A DNA stretch of 10,581 nucleotides, from contig JBIOYL010000456.1 in NCBI GenBank assembly GCA_044870185.1, forward strand, positions 1 to 10,581, written 5' to 3'. Position 1 is the stretch's first letter; every line of letters begins with the position of its first letter. This DNA is from JBIOYL01 sp044870185. GTDB taxonomy: Bacteria; Actinomycetota; CALGFH01. The notes under the pieces were generated by a model, which did not search any database, was not told where the DNA came from, and worked only from the letters and a program-made list of their open reading frames with translations. This document shows, piece by piece, positions 1-4,802 of the stretch. Position numbers and translations under genes: made by a program.

Positions 1-273
1 CCCGCACGGGCGACCCGCCGCCGCCGCGCTCGTGCGGTGGAAGGGCCTCGTAGACGACCAGCTCCACCGGCTCGCCGTCCACTTCACCCATCCGCTGGCC
101 GCGGTGGCGCATTCCGGCCTTCTCCAGCACCCGGCGGCTGGCCACCTGCCCGGCCAGGGTCTCGGCCACCACCCGGCGCACGCCCGGATCGGCCCGCAGG
201 GGGCCAGCAGCGCCCGCAGCGCTGCGAAGGACAGCACTTCGTACGTTTGCGGCGCGCCGCTTGGCGGTATCCC
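1..273 (-). pseudogene. GNAT acetyltransferase C-terminal remnant, frameshifted
   Basis: On the minus strand, positions 199-2 read open and give a typical GNAT C-terminal half: LRADPGVRRVVAETL, then VASRRVLEKAGM, then ELVVYEALPP. The stop lies beyond the window edge. Immediately upstream, in another frame (273-199), comes PQTYEVLSFAALRALLAP, which fits the preceding GNAT stretch, usually YEVLPxFRGRGYATEALRALL. Two defects are visible: the RGRGYAT acetyl-CoA-binding loop seems to be deleted between YEVLSF and AALRALL, and the two frames are joined at a run of five G (199-203) where one extra base would restore reading. The N-terminal half of the fold is not recognisable upstream. An ATG at 310 is in frame with the C-terminal part, but the residues it adds do not look like a GNAT. 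The family call is fairly safe. The broken state is an inference and could be a sequencing error at the homopolymer. Confidence 0.6.
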
Positions 274-364
274 GCGGCCGTACCGGCCGGGTCGCACGGC
301 AGGCGAGCATGGTTGCGGCGTCCGGTCTTGCCGTCCGCCCCATGCTGTCCGGTCCTTGCCGCGT

Positions 365-392
365 CGTCTGGTCGTTGCCGTCTGGTCGTTGC
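365..392. repeat. 14-bp tandem duplication upstream of small membrane gene
   Basis: The unit CGTCTGGTCGTTGC occurs twice back to back (365-378 and 379-392), just before the ribosome binding site of the gene at 403. Looser copies of the same theme (GTCCGGTCTTGCC near 320 and GTCCGGTCCTTGCC near 347) precede it, so the 5' region looks built from a degenerating repeat. No function can be assigned. Confidence 0.7.
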
Positions 393-402
393 TGGAGGAG
401 CC

Positions 403-552
403 ATGGTCTGGGTCGTGCTGCTCATCATCGCCGTGCTGTTCGGCCTCGGCTTCGCGGTCAAGCTGCTGCTGTGGGTCGCGCTCATCCTGCTCATCCTGTG
501 GCTGCTCGGCTGGGCTGTCCGCCCTGGCAGGCGGCGCTGGTATTACTGGTAG
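403..552 (+). CDS. Small hydrophobic membrane protein (49 aa)
   Basis: The protein is almost entirely hydrophobic. Residues 2-18 form one membrane segment, a single lysine at 20 sits in the turn, and residues 21-38 form a second segment. A short basic, aromatic tail (RPGRRRWYYW) follows and probably lies in the cytoplasm. The length and layout match short 'hydrophobic protein' entries that are common in actinobacteria and have no known function. The start is supported by a strong ribosome binding site (GGAGGAG at 394-400). The gene is monocistronic: the GC-rich hairpin at 600-618 follows and the helicase begins 143 bases after the stop. An 11-base direct repeat (GGTAGGGCTTG at 548-558 and 563-573) spans the stop codon. 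Confidence that it is a gene is good; its role is unknown. Confidence 0.8.
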   Translation: MVWVVLLIIAVLFGLGFAVKLLLWVALILLILWLLGWAVRPGRRRWYYW

Positions 553-599
553 GGCTTGTACCGGTAGGGCTTGCCTGGTCGCCGCTTGGTGGTAGGACT

Positions 600-618
600 G
601 TCCGGCCGGCGGCCGGAC
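600..618 (+). terminator. GC-rich hairpin after small membrane gene
   Basis: GTCCGGCC-GGC-GGCCGGAC is a perfect 8-bp stem with a 3-base loop, 47 bases after the stop at 552. There is no T-run, so it is not a classical intrinsic terminator. In GC-rich actinobacteria such stems often mark transcript ends, which is the inference here. Confidence 0.45.
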
Positions 619-682
619 GGCAGCCGCCTGGCGGTGCGGCAGACCGGTGGACGGCGTGGCGGGCATGGTCGGCAGGCTGTGG

Positions 683-688
683 CAGACT
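683..688 (+). promoter_or_regulatory. Possible -10 box for leaderless uvrD2 transcript
   Basis: CAGACT lies seven bases before the ATG at 696, the spacing of leaderless actinobacterial promoters (consensus TANNNT), with one mismatch at the first position. No ribosome binding site precedes the ATG, which favours leaderless initiation. The box lies inside the small palindrome GGCAG-A-CTGCC (681-691). No convincing -35 box is seen. Confidence 0.25.
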
Positions 689-695
689 GCCGGCC

Positions 696-2696
696 ATGCA
701 CCCGAAGTTCCTCGTCCACGACCTGAACCGCGCCCAGCGGGAGGCGGTCGAGACCACCAGCGGCCCGGTGTGCATCCTGGCCGGGGCGGGCACCGGCAAG
801 ACCCGGGTGATCTCCCGCCGGGTCGCCTACGCCATCGCCACCGACGCCGTCCACCCTGGCCATGTGCTCGTCGTCACCTTCACCGACAAGGCGGCCGGCG
901 AGATGCGGGCGCGTCTGGCCCAGCTCGGCTTCCCCGGCGTCAAGGCGGCCACCTTCCATGCCGCCGCCCTCGCCCAGCTGCGCTACTTCTGGCCGCGGCT
1001 GTCGGACGCCGCCATGCCCGAGGTGCTGGAGTCCAAGGCGGGGCTGCTCGGGCCGCTGGCCCGCGCCCTGCCCGGCGGCTACCGCTTCGCCGCGCTGAAG
1101 GACCTGGCCGACGAGATCGAGTGGGCCAAGGCCCGCCGCCTGGACCCCACCACCTACCAGGCCGCCGCCGAGCGGGCAGGCCGCACCCCGCCGGTGCCCG
1201 CCGACCTGTTCGCCTCGCTGTTCCGGCGCTACGAGCGGGCCAAGGAGCGGGCCGGGCGGCTGGACTTCGAGGACATGCTGGTCCGCACGATCGAGGCGAT
1301 GGAGCACGGGCCGGGGGTGGCCGTGGAGGTGCGTGGCCGCTACCGCTGGTTCTCGGTGGACGAGTACCAGGACACCAACCCGCTCCAGCAGGCCCTGCTC
1401 GAGGCCTGGCTGGGCGACCGCGACGACCTGGCCGTCGTCGGCGACGCCGACCAGACGATCTACACCTTCACCGGCGCCTCCAGCCAGTACCTGACCGGGT
1501 TCGTGCGCCGCTGGCCGGCCGCCCGTGTGATCCACCTGGAGGAGAACTACCGCTCCAGCCCGCAGGTGCTCGCGCTGGCCAACCGCCTGCTGGCCCGGGA
1601 CGGGACAGCCTCGCAGCGGGCCAAGCGCCTGGTGGCCACCCGACCGGACGGCCCCGAGCCGTCCGTCGTCGCCTTCACCTCGGCCGACGCCGAGACCGCC
1701 GCGCTGGTCGCCGAGGTCCGCCGGCTGCGCGAGGATGGCGTGGCCGCCGACGAGATCGCCGTCCTGGTCCGCACCAACGCCCAGATCCTCCTGCTCGAGG
1801 AGGCGTTCGCCGGCGCCGGCATCCAGTTCCAGGTCCGCGGTGAGCTGTTCTGGCGGCGGGCCGAGGTGCGCAAGGCGCTCGGGGCGCTGCGGGGGCGGGA
1901 CGCCCGGGCGGCCGGGGGCGGGCTCGTCGACGCGCTCGAGGCGATCTGGTACGAGCGCCTGGCGTTCCGGCGCGACGACGAGCCCGACGGCGAGGAGGCC
2001 CGCCAGCGGCACGCCGTGCTGGTCACCCTGCTCGGCATCGCCGAGCGGCTCCAAGCCGCCGACGAGCGGGCCGACCTGGCCGCCTTCCACGCCGAGGTGG
2101 CCGCGCGCCGGGCCGACGAGGCTGCCGGGATCGGCGGCGGCGTGAACCTGCTCACCTATCACCGGGCCAAGGGCCTGGAGTTCGACGCCGTGCTGCTGCC
2201 CGCCGTCGAGGAGGGGCTGCTGCCCATCCGCCAGGCGAGCACGCCCGACGAGGTCGCCGAGGAGCGGCGGCTGCTGTACGTCGGCCTGACCCGGGCCCGG
2301 GTGCACCTGTGGATCTCGTGGGCGGCCAGGCGCGCGGGGCCGTCCGGGCGCGAGCAGCCCCGGCGCCCGTCGCGCTTCCTGGACGACCTGGTCGCCCCGG
2401 GCGACCACCGGGTCCGGCCGCCCAGAGCGGTGGCCGCCGGGCTGGCCCGACCGGCCCACAGCCGCCTGCGGGCAGCCGAGGGCCCGCTCGCCGAGCGGCT
2501 GCGCGCCTGGCGCCGCGCCCGCGCCCAGACCGACGCGGTTCCCGCCTACGTCGTGTTCAACGACCGGACGCTGGACGCGCTGGCCACCAGGCGCCCGCGC
2601 AGCCGGGGCGAGCTGCTCGCCATCGAGGGCATCGGCCCCAGCAAGCTCGACCGCTACGGCGACGAGCTCCTCGAGCTGCTCACCACCGACGAGTAG
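696..2696 (+). CDS. uvrD2: UvrD2-like superfamily 1 DNA helicase with HRDC domain
   Basis: This 666-residue ATP-dependent 3'-5' DNA helicase belongs to the UvrD/PcrA family. Visible motifs are the Q-motif NRAQREAV (11-18), Walker A AGAGTGKT (29-36), motif Ia TFTDKAAGEM (61-70), TFH (86-88), Walker B VDEYQDTN (221-228), motif III GDADQTIYTFTGA (249-261), EENYRSS (282-288), motif V TYHRAKGLEFDAV (487-499) and motif VI LLYVGLTRAR (526-535). A C-terminal HRDC domain (about 595-662) contains VPAYVVFNDRTL and IEGIGPSKLDRYG. The stretch TFHAAALAQLRYFWPR and the HRDC domain point to the mycobacterial UvrD2 type rather than UvrD1/PcrA. The odd point is that the linker from motif VI to HRDC (about 545-595) contains no cysteine, whereas mycobacterial UvrD2 carries a four-cysteine module there. 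The start at 696 is where family similarity begins; the frame is open further upstream but that part is unlike any helicase. The zinc-ribbon gene follows 32 bases later and may be cotranscribed. Confidence 0.93.
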   Translation: MHPKFLVHDLNRAQREAVETTSGPVCILAGAGTGKTRVISRRVAYAIATDAVHPGHVLVVTFTDKAAGEMRARLAQLGFPGVKAATFHAAALAQLRYFWPRLSDAAMPEVLESKAGLLGPLARALPGGYRFAALKDLADEIEWAKARRLDPTTYQAAAERAGRTPPVPADLFASLFRRYERAKERAGRLDFEDMLVRTIEAMEHGPGVAVEVRGRYRWFSVDEYQDTNPLQQALLEAWLGDRDDLAVVGDADQTIYTFTGASSQYLTGFVRRWPAARVIHLEENYRSSPQVLALANRLLARDGTASQRAKRLVATRPDGPEPSVVAFTSADAETAALVAEVRRLREDGVAADEIAVLVRTNAQILLLEEAFAGAGIQFQVRGELFWRRAEVRKALGALRGRDARAAGGGLVDALEAIWYERLAFRRDDEPDGEEARQRHAVLVTLLGIAERLQAADERADLAAFHAEVAARRADEAAGIGGGVNLLTYHRAKGLEFDAVLLPAVEEGLLPIRQASTPDEVAEERRLLYVGLTRARVHLWISWAARRAGPSGREQPRRPSRFLDDLVAPGDHRVRPPRAVAAGLARPAHSRLRAAEGPLAERLRAWRRARAQTDAVPAYVVFNDRTLDALATRRPRSRGELLAIEGIGPSKLDRYGDELLELLTTDE

Positions 2697-2728
2697 CCGG
2701 TGTCGCCGCCGTTCGCAACAATCCCGCC

Positions 2729-2950
2729 ATGCCCCGACAGACCGAACGCGAGCGCGGCGCGCGGCCCCCGGTGTGCCAGTACTGCGGCGCCATCGCCGAC
2801 ACCGACGGGCCCGGCCTGCCGCTTGGCTGGACCATCCAGACCGGTGTGCACGGCCTCACCTTCCTGTGCGCGCGTTGCACGCGCTCCAACCTGCGCTCGA
2901 TCGAGTTGCGCCTGTTCGACCGTGACCCGTCGTGGTTCGGCGACAACTGA
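2729..2950 (+). CDS. Small CxxC-CxxC zinc-ribbon protein (73 aa)
   Basis: The 73-residue protein carries two cysteine pairs, C16-QY-C19 and C47-AR-C50, 27 residues apart. This is the spacing of a zinc ribbon that binds one zinc ion. Between the pairs is the strand-rich stretch GLPLGWTIQTGVHGLTFL, and the C-terminal part (SNLRSIELRLFDRDPSWF) looks helical. It resembles short actinobacterial zinc-ribbon proteins of unknown function that share the pattern 'two CxxC pairs, then RxIExxL and a tryptophan'; this is from memory. There is no ribosome binding site before the ATG; AACAAT at 2717-2722 could be a weak leaderless -10 box, or the gene may be read through from the helicase 32 bases upstream. 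Its stop codon directly abuts the stop of the convergent phosphatase gene. A role in nucleic-acid binding is possible but not shown. Confidence 0.8.
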   Translation: MPRQTERERGARPPVCQYCGAIADTDGPGLPLGWTIQTGVHGLTFLCARCTRSNLRSIELRLFDRDPSWFGDN

Positions 2951-3598
2951 TCAGCGGCCGGCCGGCCGCTGGCGCGGATCGGCGCCGACGAGCGCGGCCG
3001 CCGCCGGTTCGGCGTAGGTGATGCCGCGTAGCCGGTCGCCGTCGAAGGCCAAGGTGGTGACGCTGCCGAGCGCGCACCACCGTCGCCTCGGCCAGCGGGC
3101 AAGGCTCCTCGACCCGAAGGCGAGCCGAGCCAGCCAGATGGGCGCCTGATGGGAGACGAGCACGCTGTGCCGTCCGGGGTGGGCGCGCAAGGCGTCGACG
3201 ACGACCTCCCGCATCCTGGCCGCCACGTCGACGTGGCGCTCGCCCCAGGACGGCCGGCGGACGTTGCGGAGCCGCCACCACAGGCCCGGGTGGCGCAGGA
3301 TGTACCAGACGATGTTGCCCGCCACCCCCTCGAAGAGGTTGCTCGCCTCGACCAGGCGCACGTCGGTGCGCACCTCGAGGCCGTGGACGGCCGCGATCGG
3401 CGCGGCCGTCTGCTGGGCCCGCTCCAGCGGGCTCGACCACACGGCCGCCAGCGGGATGCCGGCGAAGTGGCGGGCGAGCAGCTCGGCCTGCGCGCGGCCT
3501 GCTGCGGACAGGCCGAAGCCGGGCAGCCGCCCGTACAGCACGCGTGCGGGGTTCTCCACCTGACCGTGACGGACCAGATGGACCACGGTGTCGGGCAC
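2951..3598 (-). CDS. Histidine phosphatase family protein (Rv0525-like)
   Basis: This is a 215-residue member of the histidine phosphatase (phosphoglycerate mutase-like) superfamily. The N-terminal LVRHGQ supplies the phosphohistidine acceptor H11 with R10. SSPLERAQQTA (55-65) supplies the phosphate-binding R60, RLVEASN (81-87) the likely acid E84, and VLVSHQAPIW (146-155) the second catalytic histidine H150. The stretches LYGRLPGFGLSAAGR, ASNLFEG and RPSWGE and the closing TYAEPAAA match an actinobacterial subgroup that includes mycobacterial Rv0525, which sits beside cytochrome c biogenesis genes there; no such genes are visible here. The substrate is unknown and glycolytic mutase activity is unlikely. 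It is probably cytosolic, with no signal peptide. The GTG start is fixed by GGAG (3606-3609) seven bases upstream. The coding sequence ends inside an 18-bp palindrome shared with the end of the neighbouring gene. Confidence 0.88.
   Translation of the reverse strand: MPDTVVHLVRHGQVENPARVLYGRLPGFGLSAAGRAQAELLARHFAGIPLAAVWSSPLERAQQTAAPIAAVHGLEVRTDVRLVEASNLFEGVAGNIVWYILRHPGLWWRLRNVRRPSWGERHVDVAARMREVVVDALRAHPGRHSVLVSHQAPIWLARLAFGSRSLARWPRRRWCALGSVTTLAFDGDRLRGITYAEPAAAALVGADPRQRPAGR
2953..2970. terminator. 18-bp perfect palindrome at convergent gene ends
   Basis: AGCGGCCGGCCGGCCGCT is a perfect palindrome beginning three bases after the stop of the plus-strand zinc-ribbon gene and lying inside the last codons of the minus-strand phosphatase. 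No non-coding space exists between these genes, so a terminator for the plus-strand transcript would have to be encoded here. It has no loop and no T-run, so the terminator call is tentative. Confidence 0.35.
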
Positions 3599-3666
3599 GG
3601 GCGATCTCCGGCGGGGACGGCGGATGGGTGGCCCGGCGACACCTGGACGCCGGGCGGGCGCCCGGC

Positions 3667-3830
3667 ATGGTAGTGCCCCCGCCGGGACGTTTCATCCTGG
3701 CCACCCACAAGGAGCTGGCCGGGCGCGGGGTCGAGTCGTCGAAGAGCCCTCGCAGCAGTCCTGGGGCTGGCGGGCGACGTTCAAGGACCCCGACGGCAAC
3801 ACCAACGGACTCGGCCAGCGCGGCGAGTGA
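3667..3830 (+). pseudogene. VOC/glyoxalase-family remnant with one-base frameshift
   Basis: Two frames together spell the C-terminal part of a VOC-superfamily protein (glyoxalase/bleomycin-resistance fold). From ATG 3667 one frame gives VVPPPGRFILATHKELAGRGVE. From 3738 another gives VEEPSQQSWGWRATFKDPDGNTNGLGQ, ending at TGA 3828-3830. The usual sequence is ILAxDDIxATxxELxxRGVEFxEEP..WGxxATFKDPDGNxxxLxQ, so one T inserted in GAG-TC-GTC (3735-3737) would restore GVEFVEEP. About six residues (the VDDI-type loop) are also missing between ILA and THKEL, and the N-terminal repeat of the fold is absent. Two lesions plus truncation favour a decayed gene over a single read error. A stem-loop just after the stop (3834-3854) could be its old terminator. 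The upstream bases 3599-3666 show only the ribosome binding site of the divergent phosphatase. Confidence 0.7.
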
Positions 3831-3833
3831 CCC

Positions 3834-3854
3834 AGGCGACAGGGCGTGTCGCCT
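3834..3854 (+). terminator. Stem-loop after VOC remnant
   Basis: AGGCGACA-gggcg-TGTCGCCT is a perfect 8-bp stem with a 5-base loop, starting three bases after the stop of the VOC remnant and followed by TCCC. The position suits a terminator that has outlived its gene, or one that shields the gene at 3942 from upstream transcription. There is no long T-run. Confidence 0.5.
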
Positions 3855-3941
3855 TCCCAGGCCGGCGGGGTGGGGACAGTCGGGCTCGACGCGGTCCCGG
3901 GTCTGCCAGGATCCTTCCGGACAGCTCTTTGAGGAGGTTCC

Positions 3942-4244
3942 GTGGTCCGTTGCAGGCTGCATCTGTTCTTCTCACCCGGCTGGGAGCTCGGCGAGGGCGA
4001 GGCGGTCGGTGCCGACGAGGTGCGCGCGCTCGGCGACGCGCTGGCCGAGCGGTGCCGGCGCTCGGCCGACGCGCAGGCAGCCCTGGCCGCCCGCGGCTGG
4101 AGCTTCCGGGTCGGCCGCTACGAACTGGTGGCCTCCAAGCCCTGCGGCCGGGCGACGGCGATGGCCGACTTTCTGCGTGCCGGCCTCGACCCGGTCGCCC
4201 TGAGCCTGGAGGAGGTGGACGAGTCGCCCACCGCAGCCGGGTAG
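3942..4244 (+). CDS. Hypothetical protein (100 aa)
   Basis: I do not recognise this family. The protein starts MVRCRLHLFFSPGWELGEGE, then has a charged, probably helical stretch (about 24-50, DEVRALGDALAERCRRSADAQ), a segment rich in aromatic residues (RGWSFRVGRYELVASKPC, 51-68) and an acidic C-terminal part (FLRAGLDPVALSLEEVDE). It has three cysteines (4, 38 and 68) that do not form a CxxC motif, and no signal peptide or membrane segment. The GTG start is supported by a strong GAGGAGG (3931-3937) four bases upstream, and codon third positions are strongly GC as in its neighbours, so it is very likely a real gene. It is monocistronic, between the hairpin at 3834 and the shared hairpin at 4252, and convergent with the zinc-ribbon gene on the other strand. 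Confidence 0.75.
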   Translation: MVRCRLHLFFSPGWELGEGEAVGADEVRALGDALAERCRRSADAQAALAARGWSFRVGRYELVASKPCGRATAMADFLRAGLDPVALSLEEVDESPTAAG

Positions 4245-4251
4245 CCGGCGG

Positions 4252-4275
4252 CCCGAGGCGGCGAGGACCCTCGGG
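4252..4275. terminator. Bidirectional hairpin between convergent genes
   Basis: CCCGAGG (4252-4258) pairs with CCTCGGG (4269-4275) across a 10-base loop. It lies in the 50-base gap between the stop at 4244 (plus) and the stop at 4295 (minus), so it can serve both transcripts. There is no T-run on either side. Confidence 0.45.
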
Positions 4276-4294
4276 GATGTTCGCTGTCGAAGGC

Positions 4295-4528
4295 TCAGCG
4301 GGTGAAGGCGTCTGGCGAGTAGTTCCAGGGCTGGCCGCGGTCGATCTGGAAGCGGCCGCCGACCTCGGGGTCACGGTCGATGCCGACGATCTGGTGGCAC
4401 TTGGGGCACTCCCAGCGCTCGAAGCCGAACGCCTCGGCCTGCCGGAACATGCGTGTTCCGCACTTGTCGCAGACCTCACGCTGCAGGGTGGGGGTGTTTC
4501 CGCCTCTGCTGGGAACGTCGGTGCCCAT
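4295..4528 (-). CDS. Small zinc-ribbon protein (77 aa)
   Basis: The 77-residue protein has a classical zinc ribbon: C20-DK-C23 and C41-PK-C44, with FGFERWECPKCHQIVGID around the second knuckle. The C-terminal tail (residues 51-77) is polar and contains RGQPWNY. The N-terminal 15 residues are probably disordered. The start at 4528 is chosen over an in-frame ATG at 4585 because AAGGAG (4537-4542 on the opposite strand) lies eight bases before it, while the earlier start would add 19 residues without zinc-ribbon character and translate through the ribosome binding site. It is divergent from hutH, with 274 bases between their start codons, and convergent with the gene at 3942. The fold suggests binding to nucleic acid or protein, but no function is known to me. 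Confidence 0.82.
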   Translation of the reverse strand: MGTDVPSRGGNTPTLQREVCDKCGTRMFRQAEAFGFERWECPKCHQIVGIDRDPEVGGRFQIDRGQPWNYSPDAFTR

Positions 4529-4563
4529 GTCGTCGTCTCCTTGCTCACCCAGCCTGTGCCAGG

Positions 4564-4603
4564 TTGCACCACCAGCATGGCGCAAGTCGCGCGATCTTGC
4601 ACC
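4564..4603. promoter_or_regulatory. TTGCACC-type repeats, possible operator
   Basis: TTGCACC occurs at 4564-4570 and 4597-4603, exactly 33 bases apart (about three helical turns). Between them, GGCGCAA (4579-4585) is the reverse complement of TTGCGCC, a one-base variant. The second and third copies form the inverted repeat GGCGCAAG-N9-CTTGCACC. The cluster is 36-75 bases upstream of the zinc-ribbon start at 4528, where a promoter or operator would be expected. Function is inferred from position only. Confidence 0.3.
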
Positions 4604-4652
4604 TGTCGACGGACGGTTTCGCCTACCGATTCCTCATCAGTTGCTTCGTTGC

Positions 4653-4666
4653 TGGGCCCGGGCCCA
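4653..4666. repeat. 14-bp palindrome in the hutH upstream region
   Basis: TGGGCCCGGGCCCA is a perfect palindrome about 137 bases before the hutH start. Directly after it, CATGGAG is repeated (4668-4674 and 4674-4680, sharing one base) and runs into the palindrome GGAGCTCC. It could be a regulator site or a hairpin, but in GC-rich DNA short palindromes also arise by chance. Confidence 0.3.
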
Positions 4667-4789
4667 CATGGAGCATGGAGCTCCTCGAGCACTGGATTCC
4701 CCGCAGCGGACGCGGTTAAGCATGGCGAGCCAAGCGCGCACGACGTCCGGCCGGCTCGGCACCCTCCCCGCCGAGCAGGGTCGGTGCCG

Positions 4790-4795
4790 TAGGAT
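4790..4795 (+). promoter_or_regulatory. -10 box of leaderless hut operon promoter
   Basis: TAGGAT fits the actinobacterial -10 consensus TANNNT and ends seven bases before the ATG at 4803. That places the transcription start at or next to the A of the start codon. No ribosome binding site is seen before this ATG, which agrees with leaderless translation. No clear -35 hexamer is visible at the usual distance. Confidence 0.55.
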
Positions 4796-4802
4796 GCGCG
4801 GC

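Noticed and set aside
261..695. An N-terminal extension of the helicase from 261
   Set aside because: The frame is open, but these 145 codons have no helicase-like sequence, overlap the well-supported membrane protein gene at 403-552, and run through the hairpin at 600-618.
543..2459. A 638-codon minus-strand open frame opposite the helicase
   Set aside because: It lies antisense to a gene with every SF1 helicase motif, its product is low-complexity Gly/Pro/Arg/Leu, and such shadows are expected in very GC-rich DNA.
4529..4585. Start of the minus-strand zinc-ribbon gene at the ATG at 4585
   Set aside because: AAGGAG sits eight bases before the ATG at 4528, and the extra 19 residues would be translated through that ribosome binding site.
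4380..4802. A longer hutH starting near 4380
   Set aside because: The extra residues are not like histidine ammonia-lyase, the stretch lies antisense to the zinc-ribbon gene, and the promoter-like TAGGAT at 4790 argues for the start at 4803.
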